Shown here one piece after another: positions 52,938-63,499 of a stretch of DNA of 64,000 bases; the stretch's first letter is position 1, and each line of letters opens with the position of its first letter. The translations under genes were made by a program, and so were the position numbers. The notes beneath the pieces were generated by a model. The model had not been told where the DNA came from, did not search any database, and saw only the letters and a list, made by a program, of their open reading frames with translations. The DNA is from Sepiola atlantica (taxonomy: Eukaryota; Mollusca; Cephalopoda; Sepiida; Sepiolidae), in the NCBI GenBank assembly GCA_963556195.1, contig OY744525.1:81264040-81328039 (forward strand), written 5' to 3'.

Positions 52938-55900
52938 TACTTAATCTCACACTGCCAGGAAAGACTGTCGGGGAGTTTGTCCAACCTGTACTCCAGTTTG
53001 AGGACAACGGGTAGCTACGAGGCCATGAGTAGTTGTTGTCCCAGTTCTGTGAACAGGTTGGCAACGGTTGCAGAATCAGCGGTGGGGCACCGGACATCTG
53101 TTGAGGCGAGGTGAGTGACTGAGCGTGCTCATTGGGATTTCGAGAATGCGACATCGAAGTTGATGATGGCGTGTGGATGTCACGTGGCGATTCATATGGC
53201 ATGTTCTTTGCTAAAGTTGTTCTTGGAGAATAATTTTTTTTGTATGGCTCATTCATAGAACAAGGGTTCTTCCTATATGCTTGATCATTGGAACCACAGC
53301 TCTTTGGAAATTGTGGTTCATTGGAACCACAGCTCTTTGGAAATTGTGGCTCATTGGGACCACAGCTCTTTGGAAATTGTGGCTCATTGGGACCACAGCT
53401 CTTTGGAAATTGTGGCTCATTGGGACCACAGCTCTTTGGAAATTGTGGCTCATTGGGACCACAGCTCTTTGGAAATTGTGGCTCATTGGAACCACAGCTT
53501 TTAGGAAATTGTTGATCATTAGAACTACAGCTCTTAGGAAATTGTTGATCATTGGAACTACAGCTCTTAGGAAATTGTTGATCATTGGAACTACAGCTCT
53601 TTGGAAATGGTTGCTCATTGGAACTGCAGCTCTTTGGAAATGGTTGCTCATTGGAGCTGCAGCTCTTTGGAAATGATTGCTCATTGGAATTGCAGCTCTT
53701 TGGAAATGGTTGCTCATTGGAGCTGCAGCTCTTTGGAAATGGTTGTTCATTGGAGCTGCAGCTCTTTGGAAATGGTTGCTCATTGGAACTGCAGCTCTTT
53801 GAAAATTGTTGCTCATTGGAACTGCAGCTCTTTGGAAATTGTTGCTCATTGGAACCGCAGCTCTTTGGAAATGGCTGCTCATTGGAACTGCAACTCTTTG
53901 GAAATGGTTGATCATTGGAACTGCAACTCTTTGGAAATGGTTGATCATTGGAACTGCAGCTCTTAGGAAATGATTGCTCATTTGAACTGCAGCTCTTTGG
54001 AAATGGTTGCTCATTGGAACTGCAGCTCTTTGAAAATGGTAGCTCACTGGAACTGCAGCTCTTTGGAAATGGTTGATCATTGGAAACACAGCTCTTTGTA
54101 AATGGTTGCTCATTGGGACCACAGTTTTTCGGAAATGATTGTTCATTTGAGCAAGACCTTTTTGGAAATTGTTGTTCGTTGGAGCAAGGGACCTTTGGGA
54201 ACGGTTCGTCATTGGAGCAATTAACTTTTGGAAACGGTTCCTCATTGGAGCAAGAGACCTTTGGGAAGGGTTCATCATTGGAGCAAGAGACCTTTGGGTA
54301 GGGTTCATCATTAGAGCTAGAGCCATTTGCAAACGTTTCGTCATTTGAGCACGGGACCTTTGACATTGGTTCGTCATTGTTGCAAGAATTCTTTGAAAAT
54401 GTTTCATCGTTCGAACTTGTACTTTTCCTGAATGATTCTTCATTGGTACAAGAATTCTTTTGGTAAGATTCTTCACTGGAACAAGTGTCCTTTCCGTACG
54501 GTTCTTCATTGGAGCAAGAGTTCTTTGAATATGCTTCCTCATGAGGAGAAGATTCTTTCCTATAGGAATCTTCATTGGAGCAAGGATTTTTGGAATATGG
54601 TTCCTCATTCAAATAACTGCCTTTCCGATAAGACTCATTGTTAGAGAAAGAGGTTTTCCTGTATGGTTCATTATTGGAACAAGGACTTTTCCTGTACGGA
54701 TCACTGCTGGTATAAGGACTTTTCCTACATGGATCATTGCTAGTACAAGGACTCTTCCTGCATTGATCATTGTTGGAACAAGGACTTTTTCTGTATGGAT
54801 CATTGCTAGAACAAGGACTTTTTCTGTATGGATCATTGTTAGAACATGGACTTTTTTTGTAAGGATCACTGCCTGAACAGGGCACTTTTCCATATGATTC
54901 ATTGCTCGAGCAGGGACCTTTTCCATACATTTCACTACCAGTGCAGGGGCCTTTTCTGTATGGTTCATTGGTGGAGCAGGGACCCTTTCCATAGGGTCCG
55001 TTACTAGTACAGGGACTCTTTCCATATGGCCCATTACCGGAACACATATTTTTCCCGTATGGTCCATTGCTAGAACACGGGCTTTTTCCGTATGGTCCAC
55101 TGCTAGAACATGAACCTTTGCCATAGGGTCCACTGCTCGAACACATATTCTTTCGATATGGCTCCACGCACGGGCTGGGTGGGCAAAGATTGCATCCAGG
55201 AATTTTGCACTCATTGTTAACCTTTGGATATGGTCGGCATGGCAGAGAAGGTAATGGGGGAGGCGGTGGTGGAGAACGACAACAGCATCTCGAACAGGAG
55301 TTCCCGTCATTGTTGGGCGATAGTGGTGGAGGTGGCTTTTCCCCAGTATGAGTTCGCTCGTGGCTGTTGAGGTGCGCTCGCTGGCTAAAAGTTTTCGGAC
55401 AGTATAAGCAGGAGAAAGGCTTTTCCCCGGTGTGTGTGCGCTGATGATTGTTAAGGTGATCCCGCTGGGCAAAAGACTTGTTACAAATGTGGCATTTAAA
55501 TGGCTTCTCCCCGGTGTGCGTACGTTCGTGCGTGTTCAGGTGAGCTTTCTGACTGAACGACTTGAAGCAGATGTCACAGTTAAACGGCTTCTCCCCAGTG
55601 TGGGTACGTTCGTGGTTGCGAAGGTACGTACGCTGGCTGAACGTCTTGCCGCAGTCGTAGCACGCGTATGCTTTCTCGCCCGTGTGTACACGCTCGTGGT
55701 TGCGCAGGTGCGCCCGCTGGCTGAAGGCCTTCAGACAGAAGGCGCAACTAAATGGCTTCTCGCCAGTGTGCGTGCGCTCGTGGTTGTTTAGATGATCGCG
55801 CTGAGCGAATGCTTTGTTGCACACGTGGCACCGGTACGGTTTTTCACCTGAGTGCACACGCTTGTGCACTTTCAGGTGGATTTTCTGGCTGAATGCTTTT

Positions 55901-56283
55901 GGGCACAATTCACACTGAAACGGCTTCTCTCCGGTGTGGATTCGCTCGTGGCTTTTCAGGTGGGCCCTCTGGCAAAAGGCCTTGCTACAATAGGAGCAGC
56001 TGAAGTGCTTGCCCCCAGCAAAGGCCAACTCGTGGTTGTTCAGATCTGCGCGCCGTGAAAAGGCCTTTCGACATATGTTACACTTGTAGGGTTTCTCGCC
56101 ATGCTTCGGATGATTGCTGTACATTGTTTGGACAGAGGGCGAAATAGATTTCGGCATGTGACCACTGCTGTCATCATTTTGAGGACTGCCATTCTCCGTT
56201 TGATCATCGTCTTCCATAATGGAGCAGGTTTGATAATTTGGTGGCGGTACCATCGTCGGATATACTGGCTGGTCAGAATACAT
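52933..56283 (-). CDS. C2H2 zinc-finger protein with a long 11-residue repeat domain (ZnF gene 2)
   Basis: An 1116-residue protein in one open frame, probably a nuclear DNA-binding factor. Residues 1-65 are acidic and Ser/Pro-rich. Residues 66-312 hold nine C2H2 fingers at 28-residue spacing. The first lacks its normal last His (H-E-L-A-F-A-G-G-K-H), so eight are canonical. Fingers 2-9 all have Gln at -1, and seven of these eight have His at +3 (Tyr in finger 6). Residues 317-372 are Pro/Cys-rich with CSRCCCRSPPPPPP. Residues 373-1021 are 59 copies of an 11-residue repeat without any indel. The tail (1022-1116) has SQNWDNNYSWPR at 1078-1089, which resembles gene 1. The ATG is the first in frame after a good acceptor at about 56342. 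No other domain is visible. The repeat type is not recognised from any family. Confidence 0.92.
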   Translation of the reverse strand: MYSDQPVYPTMVPPPNYQTCSIMEDDDQTENGSPQNDDSSGHMPKSISPSVQTMYSNHPKHGEKPYKCNICRKAFSRRADLNNHELAFAGGKHFSCSYCSKAFCQRAHLKSHERIHTGEKPFQCELCPKAFSQKIHLKVHKRVHSGEKPYRCHVCNKAFAQRDHLNNHERTHTGEKPFSCAFCLKAFSQRAHLRNHERVHTGEKAYACYDCGKTFSQRTYLRNHERTHTGEKPFNCDICFKSFSQKAHLNTHERTHTGEKPFKCHICNKSFAQRDHLNNHQRTHTGEKPFSCLYCPKTFSQRAHLNSHERTHTGEKPPPPLSPNNDGNSCSRCCCRSPPPPPPLPSLPCRPYPKVNNECKIPGCNLCPPSPCVEPYRKNMCSSSGPYGKGSCSSSGPYGKSPCSSNGPYGKNMCSGNGPYGKSPCTSNGPYGKGPCSTNEPYRKGPCTGSEMYGKGPCSSNESYGKVPCSGSDPYKKSPCSNNDPYRKSPCSSNDPYRKSPCSNNDQCRKSPCTSNDPCRKSPYTSSDPYRKSPCSNNEPYRKTSFSNNESYRKGSYLNEEPYSKNPCSNEDSYRKESSPHEEAYSKNSCSNEEPYGKDTCSSEESYQKNSCTNEESFRKSTSSNDETFSKNSCNNDEPMSKVPCSNDETFANGSSSNDEPYPKVSCSNDEPFPKVSCSNEEPFPKVNCSNDEPFPKVPCSNEQQFPKRSCSNEQSFPKNCGPNEQPFTKSCVSNDQPFPKSCSSSELPFSKSCSSNEQPFPKSCSSNEQSFPKSCSSNDQPFPKSCSSNDQPFPKSCSSNEQPFPKSCGSNEQQFPKSCSSNEQQFSKSCSSNEQPFPKSCSSNEQPFPKSCSSNEQPFPKSCNSNEQSFPKSCSSNEQPFPKSCSSNEQPFPKSCSSNDQQFPKSCSSNDQQFPKSCSSNDQQFPKSCGSNEPQFPKSCGPNEPQFPKSCGPNEPQFPKSCGPNEPQFPKSCGPNEPQFPKSCGSNEPQFPKSCGSNDQAYRKNPCSMNEPYKKNYSPRTTLAKNMPYESPRDIHTPSSTSMSHSRNPNEHAQSLTSPQQMSGAPPLILQPLPTCSQNWDNNYSWPRSYPLSSNWSTGWTNSPTVFPGSVRLSK
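53224..55167 (-). repeat. Coding 33-bp minisatellite, 59 units
   Basis: Encodes residues 373-1021 of ZnF gene 2. The lysine that marks each unit recurs every 11 residues from position 378 to 1016; one unit has Asn instead. Units change gradually from GPYGKSPCSSN to DPYRKSPCSNN, then EEPYSKNSCSN, DEPFPKVSCSN, EQPFPKSCSSN and EPQFPKSCGPN. Most carry one Cys. Several units near 53353-53480 are almost identical in DNA, while N-terminal units are diverged. Confidence 0.9.
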
Positions 56284-56341
56284 TTCTTTCTTTCTTTTAA
56301 ATCTTTAAACTGTTTCGTTTCTTGGCAGAAAATCAGCAATG

Positions 56342-56365
56342 CTAAAAGAAATAAGGAATCTTAAA
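56342..56365 (-). promoter_or_regulatory. Probable 3' splice site before ZnF gene 2
   Basis: The minus strand reads ATTCCTTATTTCTTTTAG, then CATTGCTGATTTTC. The acceptor lies about 58 bases before the ATG. It matches the arrangement of gene 1 (5'-UTR intron, single coding exon). Confidence 0.45.
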
Positions 56366-57900
56366 AAACACTCGTCTTTGTGGGGAATTTTCGGAAATCA
56401 ATATTTTCGAGGAAGAGTAGCATCCGTCGAAAATATTTAAACCATTGGTTTGGGAGTGATTCCGATGAAAATGGATTTGACCATCAGGGATCTAAAAAGT
56501 CAGTTATATATCATTTGGAAGATCCAGACAACATGTTTATAGTTAGAGTATATAGAAATGGAATTCTTCTTTAATGTTTTCTCAAGAATTTTTTGATTTT
56601 TTCAATTTAGTCTCTGTTCAAGTACGGCTCATTTTCGCAGAGTATATTTTATGATTTCTTCAAAATAATGAGTTAAAAAAATGGACGAACTAACAAATTC
56701 AACATAAACTGGATTAGGAAATCCGTATTTTTTTTTTAAATTCAGATAAGCTTTTTTTTGTATATGGTTAGCTAAATTAAAGATATGAGCATTTTTAAGT
56801 CCAAGCAGGCTGCATCAGCTTTAACATGTAAATCATAGTGGTGAGCAGATCCATGGATTCACCAACATAGCAGCCCTCGATTGACAGGGGAAGGGGTTAC
56901 TCAAGTAAAATTCGTAGAAAGAGGTAATCCGAGATGATCTGAAAGCCCTGAATGTGGACCAAAATCTATCCTTGGAATGGGCAGTCTGGAGAGATTGAAA
57001 CGTCAAATGCTCGAGACAAAGTAAAGATGATAAACCAGACGACAATGATGATAAATCTCCAAGTAATGGTGTCCAGATTTTTCCAGAAACAGGTCAAAGA
57101 GAAGCTTGCAATAAACCCTCAACTCCCAAAAGCTAGTTGATTAAAACACGACTGAGTATGCTTTAAACGTTTCAGAAAAATCTTTTTCTTTTTTACCAGA
57201 AACATTTGGGTTTAATATTTTGTAGGCTGTTTTTTTTTTTTAATTTGGGGAGAGGTAAGGGCTTCTATAGAGAATGATATCATAATATATATATATTTAT
57301 TAGTCTGGGATTAGAGAAAAGGTTTCTCTGCTGTCATTCAAGTTATAATCATAATCAATAAATCTCTGTCCAAACAAAATCATGGACCGCCGGTAAATTT
57401 GCGATATCCCAAAAACAGGTGAACATCAACGTCTGTAGCCTTGTTACTTTACACTCCTCAATGGGCAGGCAGAAACTGTGAAAATATATAAAATATATAA
57501 ATATATATATATATGCATTGCAAATTTTTTTTTTTTTAAACTAAAAAAAAGTTTTTTTTTAGTTTCCCATTAACAATAACATAGAAAAACTAGAAAGCAC
57601 TCCAGAGAGTGAAACACTCCACCAATACCATGCAAATGAAAAAAATGGAAGAATAAACATTCATATTAAAGACTAATAACAATGGTAACTTGAATGGCAC
57701 TTGGCAGAGCCTATGCCAATTCTAAAAAGTAAAAATAATTAAATTAAAATCTTTTTAATAGAAAATAAAATAAACATCTGTATAATAATAATATGCTTAT
57801 TCACGTTTGTACGTACTTTATCACCATTCACACCCGTTTGAATAAAAAAGAAGAGATCAATTGATCGCCAAATGCAATACAAAAAAGAAATTGAATATTA
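56366..57900. other. No gene seen; presumed upstream region or intron of ZnF gene 2
   Basis: AT-rich. Small frames at 56380-56574 and 56952-57140 have no domain. A hairpin-like A/T run lies near 57524-57565. Confidence 0.35.
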
Positions 57901-57914
57901 ACTGGTGTCGCTAA

Positions 57915-58262
57915 GGTTTAGTTTTGTTTGTTTTACGGCATATCAATCATCTATGGGTTATTTAATGCCGAATAAAGTTGTCAAATGGAATCCCAAAATA
58001 GGATAATTATTTTATATTGATTTGAAAAGGGACTGAAATAATTTCTTTGATGAAGTCTAAGATTTTGGTCAGATTTGTGTCTTTAAACAGGTCATTTAGA
58101 TTTTTCGAGTTGTAGTATTTCCTTCGGCTTTGTTTCAGGTCGTAACAGTCTATTAATATATGTTTGACTGTATAAGATTTTTCACATGATGTACACATTG
58201 GTTTGTTTTACGGCATATCAACCATCTATGGGTTATTTAATGCCGAATAAAGTTGTCAAATA
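57915..58262 (-). mobile_element. LINE C-terminal fragment between two copies of a shared end
   Basis: The minus-strand frame 58198-58007 reads MCTSCEKSYTVKHILIDCYD, a C-x-x-C ... H-I-L-x-x-C motif typical of LINE tails. GTTTTACGGCATATCAA then CATCTATGGGTTATTTAATG occurs at about 57930 and again at about 58205, so the end is present twice in direct orientation. Confidence 0.5.
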
Positions 58263-59530
58263 TAATTCTATAGGTAGGATAACTATTTATATTCCTAGAA
58301 TACATTGCTCTTAGAATACAATGATCTTAGAACACATTGTTCCTTGAAGACATTACTCTTTGAAAATAACCACATATAAGCTGGAAAAGACTTTAACAAT
58401 CCCTTAACGCACAAACCGACACCACCAGTTTTGCGTTTATTGTCAGCGAATTCTAGGCCCTGCCGACAGGGTGCGGTGTTGCTAAGGTAAAAGAATTCTG
58501 AGTTTACCCATTTCAAAATGAATTGTTCTAAAATCGAATTCTGTCATTGCGTTGACCAATTTCAAAAACCTATTCTTGAATTTCTTTTTAATTTTAATAC
58601 ACATCTAATTGTTAGTTTTAAATAAATAAACTGTAAAAGTGACATTCAATTTATTAATTTAAAGAATATTTAGCAGACAATTATTTTTACGCTAAGAAAA
58701 AAAGGGCATATTTATTGTTTTAAGACAGATTTAAATTGTCACAACCTTCAGTAAATTAATTAAAAAAAGACAAATTTGTTTTATTGATTCAAAGACTATT
58801 TAGCTGATCATGGCAATAATTTTTATGGAAAAAAAAAAAGATAATTTTTTTCTTAACATTATTAAATCTTAAATAAATTTATTATTTCAAGAGAAATATT
58901 ATTATTATTAATAACAATAAATTATACCGATAGATGAAGAAAGCAACCGGATTTCCACAAGGTCCCACAAGCATTTTAATTAATACACAAATTAAGGAAT
59001 AGAAAAAAAAACATAAAATTATTCCAATTTTATAACCAATTTGAAGACCATGGTATCATGGTCACATGATGCATATACTCAGGGTTGCAAAGTCAAAGTT
59101 TTTAAAAGGAGTCGAAGTTTGAGTCGTAAGAATGGTAAGAATCAACAGACAGTCTGAATATCGGAAGAATTGAACATAAGGAGTTGGAGTTACATATTTT
59201 GGAATTCTAGGAGTCGGAGTTGGACCTTATACCTTCCGATTACGCAACCTTGCATCTAACATGAGAACATTTTTTGCAGCATCCTAATTTTATACAGTTT
59301 CATTGTCGAACATATATCCTATTATTTTAAAGTATTGATACATTTGACAAACACAATTAGAAGAGAAACCGAAGGAAACTGAGACTAGTTGGATAAAATC
59401 TGAAGATACACAAGAAAAATATTTGTATATTAATATGCTTATTCATGTTTGTACATGCATTATCATCGTCAACACCCATTTAAAAAAAATGGGATTAACC
59501 GATTGCCAAATGCAATATGAAACAGAAATA
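58263..59530. other. No gene seen
   Basis: AT-rich. GCCGACAGGGTGCGGTGTTG near 58460 is probably part of a LINE. Otherwise nothing recognised. Confidence 0.3.
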
Positions 59531-59539
59531 AAAAATTAA

Positions 59540-59700
59540 CTGGTGTCGATAAGAACCAAACAAAATTTCCATGAACAGGGCTTCTTTCCAACATTACCGG
59601 GGAACTGCTTCCCTGCAGACTACAACAGGATCGTCTTTAAGTCCGATATCAATAAATACATTTTGAGTCGTCCTCTTAAGTAATCAAATTTTGACCACTT
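59540..59700 (+). mobile_element. LINE 3' end
   Basis: Carries GAACCAAACAAAATTTCCAT, a CFPADYNRIVFKSDINKYIL stretch and SRPLK-stop. It is a diverged copy of 41390-41600 and 60290-60470. Confidence 0.5.
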
Positions 59701-60289
59701 CCTTCATAGTTTTCAATCGTCTCATTAGTATTGTTTCATCAAAATCTTATTAATGCTTCTTATCATCGAGTATAATTTTAACCCGCCCTTCCAAAAAACG
59801 TAATGGTAATAAATTAACAAATGAAAGTAAAATGACTCCCGGGCAACTCCAGGTAGGTCTAGCCAGTATTTATATTTATTTTGGCGTGGGGGAAATGCCA
59901 AAACTAATTACCCGATCATTATCACTTTTTGAATGTGGCTTCTTGGTGTAACAGTGGATAATGTGACCTTTATTTACTTTAATCTAGTTTTATGCAAAGT
60001 AGGCAGACCTCCACTTCCCTTGAAAATAAACGTGTCCATGGATTAAAAAAAAAAAGGACAGATTTTCATTAATTTTGGAACATAAAAGTGGGATATATTT
60101 AGTTTTATGCAAAGCCCCCCCCCCCTCCCTCTTCTTCTTCCATCGAAAACAAAGGAACAAATGGATTCAAAAACTACTGGACAGTTTTTGATGCTGAGAG
60201 ACCCCTTTGAAAATAAATATATAAACAATGAAAATAACTTACTAATGACTAGGGAAGGGCGGTTTTAATAAAAAAAAAATGTAGATTTT

Positions 60290-60590
60290 CGGTTTCATTT
60301 GTATACCTAGAACTAAGTAGAACTTCCAAGAGCAAAGTTTCTTTGCTAGAACTGACCGTCTGTGGAACACAGAACCACGGGGCTGCTTGCCAGCTGACGA
60401 TAACATCGCCGTTTTCAAGTCCAATGTAAATAAATTCTTCTTGAGCCGTCCTCTTAAATAGTCACTTTCTGACCAGTAACAACCATCGTTACTAATCCCT
60501 TCGGTGTTTCATGGCTCACCTATCAAACTCAATAACCCTTATCCTTGAGTGGCCTTTGCTAAGCGGTGACTCGTTTGTAAAAAGAAAATA
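60290..60590 (+). mobile_element. LINE 3' end
   Basis: The frame reads LRTK/ELSRTSKSKVS-like then RLWNTEPRGCLPADDN, FKSNVNKFFLSRPLK and stop, followed by AGCGGTGACTCGTTTGTA as at 41610. The family is the same as 41390 and 59540. Confidence 0.5.
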
Positions 60591-60809
60591 CCAGAAACTG
60601 CACGGAATATTTTTTTGTTTTAAACTCAAAACCGTTTTTGTATAGTGTTATTACTACCAAACCGCCATGATGGTGGGGAAAAAAAGATTCATTCAAATTT
60701 GAATAAAATTAGATTTTATTGAATAAGAGGAAAGATTCAGCAAAAATATGATATAAACATTTAATGACTATTTTTTTAAAAATTCAAATAGGAAACCGTA
60801 AATCTCAGA

Positions 60810-61034
60810 GTGAGGATAACAATGTTGCTTCTGCACATGTGCAACAGTTTATTTGTTCTGGGCCAAAACTTCCCGACTTTGTGTGCAACCGCTGAGCCTT
60901 GCTGCTTTCGGTGTTGGGCCAACGAAGAGGACTTCACGCAGACCGGACAACCCTGCGGCACGATCTTCGTGGGCTCTGCGCTGAAGAATGATTCATTCAA
61001 CCACAATACGAAACAATCAGCAGCAACCCACTAA
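60810..61034 (+). CDS. Candidate small secreted Cys-rich peptide
   Basis: A 74-residue frame begins MRITMLLLHMCNSLFVLG, a plausible signal peptide. It continues with C-A-T-A-E-P-C-C-F-R-C-W and a further Cys. The stretch 60840-60990 is richer in G+C than its flanks, as expected for coding sequence. An overlapping minus-strand frame of 76 codons is an alternative. No family is recognised and no splice sites are evident. Confidence 0.2.
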   Translation: MRITMLLLHMCNSLFVLGQNFPTLCATAEPCCFRCWANEEDFTQTGQPCGTIFVGSALKNDSFNHNTKQSAATH

Positions 61035-61434
61035 AAAGAACGACTACTGTTTTTCCAAGTGAATTTAATTAAAAAAATTGTAGTTCAGTTGGAAAACAAA
61101 ATTTGCCAAGGAAACAAGAATCTTGTTTGACAATGTTCACAAAAGATATGTTTTCGTGTAAGTAATGTTTTTATTTAATATGTATGCGTAATTTGTAGTA
61201 GCAAAATGTTTGTGTATGTTGCTATGTGTATCTTATCTTTTCACCTAGTGATATCATAACAAGCATCAGCAGCAGCTAACTTGAAGTATGAGAATTGTTT
61301 GTAACTAGGACAACTGTTTTTACTAAGTGAACTTATTTATAAAAATTATAAGTTAATTATAAAAGTTATAAATTAATTGGGAAGCAATGAAAAAGTATAA
61401 TGCCATTTTTTTATGGCATGGGGACACTACTACA

Positions 61435-61600
61435 ACCAGTAGTAATAATAATAACTAATAATAATAACTAATAATAATAATACCAATAGTAATAAAATAA
61501 TAATAGTAATAATAATAACTAATAATAATAACTAATAATAATAATACCAATAGTAATAAAATAATAATAGTAATAATAAATAATAATAATAATAACTACC
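61435..61600. repeat. (AAT)n array with higher-order copies
   Basis: AATAATAATAACT units and AATACCAATAGTAATAAA occur twice in the same order (about 61440-61510 and 61512-61580), so a duplication of about 70 bp lies on top of the trinucleotide repeat. Confidence 0.85.
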
Positions 61601-61627
61601 ATAATGCCAATAATTTTAAGAGTACCA

Positions 61628-61960
61628 TCATCATCATCATCATCATCATCATATTCAGCTTAACATGCTAGCATGGATTTGGACGGCTTTTTGCTCAAGT
61701 CCATTTTTATCACTTCATCCCATGTTTTCATTGCCCCCCCCCCCCCGTGAACTTCACCTACTACCTCAACTGCTACTAATCGAAGAACTCTCATACATTC
61801 TTTCAACATGGCCATACCATCAGAGTCTTCTGTTCTGCACACATCTCCCTATACTGTCCAGATTTAATCTTCCTCTGAGGTCTTTAAGACTCACATTTAC
61901 ACACCAATCGTATCATTCTCATATCATTTCTCTCCATGCAACGCAGGTCTTCAATCCTAC
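61628..61960 (-). mobile_element. LINE 3' end with (GAT)n tail
   Basis: The minus strand reads the C-terminal part (KTWDEVIKMDLSK) and ends in GATGATGATGATG (plus CATCATCAT at 61628-61650). The poly-C run at 61736-61747 interrupts it. Same family as 39690-40410. Confidence 0.55.
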
Positions 61961-62019
61961 TGGTCAGGTTAAAGTAATAGAAATAAAATAAAAATTGGAA
62001 AAAAAGACGAGGAGAAATT

Positions 62020-62600
62020 GGAATTGACACGATACAAACCACAGAAAAGAGGCAAAGTATTGAGAAAATACGAGTGTGTAGAAACTAGCCAAATGATATT
62101 GACCAACTATGGATAAGTTGAAATAGAATAAGACACGGTCAATTAGAAATATAGTTAGAACATACTAAAACACACCCACGGGAAACTGAGATTGTCTGGG
62201 TAGATATATAAGAAAATCTATATAATCTGACACCCCAAAAAACATGCGGTGGCACCAAAATCGTTTGGTACCACACAAAATGGTTGTCGAGGTTCTAAGA
62301 GGATGTTAAGACTGAGGAATGATAGCACTGTTCAGACCTCCACTGGAAGGGCACGGAGAATATCGAAATCCCGAGGAGACTTATTGTAACTTAAATTTCA
62401 TAAAAAGACATCAACCGTTTATCAGCAAGAATTCAATGGTAAATGGCTGTTGCGAAAACACAGTGATTAACAATAGTGAAAAAAAAAAGTGGAGAGTGCT
62501 GTAAATATGAAGAGACTCATTGTCACTCAGATTCCAGGGGGTGATAAATGGTAATGACTCGCCTGAGAACTTCTCATCAGTAAGAAATGATACATACATA
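62020..62600 (+). mobile_element. LINE 3' UTR, third copy, uninterrupted
   Basis: Shows CAACTATGGATAAGTTGAAA, GGGTAGATATATAAG, GGTACCACACAAAATGG, CAGACCTCCACTGGAAGGGC, TGTCACTCAGATTCCAGGG and the end AGTAAGAAATGATACA. Demonstrates the order that is broken at 2410-4418. Confidence 0.55.
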
Positions 62601-62601
62601 C

Positions 62602-62630
62602 ACTCTCTCTCTCTCTCTCTCTCTCTCTTT
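62602..62630. repeat. (CT)n microsatellite
   Basis: A CT run of about 27 bp. Confidence 0.95.
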
Positions 62631-62919
62631 GAGACTGGATTCTGACAAAGCTACAATGAGTCTAGCAAAAACTTCTTTAGAAATGTATGAAGAAAAGGAA
62701 AAGGTTCTGATCATTGAAGCATTTCAGGCTGTCTGCTATTCATAAACCTTTTCCCCACCCCCACCGTTTGACACCTGAAAAGGGAGCAAAGTGCAGACAG
62801 AGAAAGGGGCGGGGAGGAGAACGTTAACAACAGTTTATTATTATTCAGAGGATCTCCACAACACCCCCTTAGCAGCATTGTTATTGTTGAAAAAAAAATG
62901 TGGTTGATATTTACAGTAA

Positions 62920-62976
62920 ATCGACCCGTCCTCTCCGCTAGGTTAAGTATGACACAAGGCCTAGTTTGACGTAGGG

Positions 62977-62985
<9 letters not shown>
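62920..62985 (-). mobile_element. U2-SINE end fragment
   Basis: GTAAATCGACCC, then TTAAGTATGACACAAGGCC, the reversed 3' terminus of the SINE. Truncated by the (GT)n run at 62979-63006. Confidence 0.35.
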
Positions 62986-63009
<24 letters not shown>

Positions 63010-63016
63010 GGGGGTA
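62979..63016. repeat. (GT)n then G-run
   Basis: About 28 bp of GT repeats and a short poly-G. Confidence 0.95.
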
Positions 63017-63149
63017 CGTCCTTCGTGCGTGCCACGATAATGAACGAGAATCAAACGGTGGGCCAAGCTTCTTCAGCTCTCGCTCCCCATTCTTAGAGAT
63101 GCCTCGGGTATCATCAACCTGGTTCCTGGCCGTCGAGCTACGATTAGAG

Positions 63150-63310
63150 TGGTTGGTTCTGCTCGGTGCTCAGAGGCGGGGAACCCTTCCAGGTATTACC
63201 TTTTCGTTTCCAGGAGGAGGGTTTAGGGGTTATTCCCCCCCCCCTCCCTCCGTTAAGAGTATGTATTGTCGATCGCTTGAGGGGGCCTATCCCCGTTGGC
63301 AGTTAGTAAA
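63150..63310 (+). mobile_element. U2-SINE long-subfamily fragment
   Basis: GGTTCTGCTCGGTGCTC, CCCTTCCAGGTATTACC, GATCGCTTGAGGGGGCC and CCCCGTTGGCAG in forward order. The poly-C run near 63235 takes the place of a CCCC stretch. The 116-codon frame across it is not credible. Confidence 0.4.
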
Positions 63311-63499
63311 TCGAATAAGTTGGTGCTGATAAAATTGCTGCGGGTATTTGCTGGGAAAACGTCTCCCCACAAGGGCAGATACGACACACAGAATGTACAA
63401 GGTTGAGCTTGACGTAGAGGTTAGGTCTTTTACATACGGAGGACAAACAAAAATAAAGAGATGTTCCTTTGAGACTACTGGCCGGATCATAGTAGATTA

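Noticed and set aside
53253..54608. 451-codon minus-strand frame and many plus-strand frames overlapping ZnF gene 2
   Set aside because: The 33-bp repeat is a multiple of three, so any frame without a stop in one unit stays open across many. They have no fingers, no independent start context, and follow the repeat exactly.
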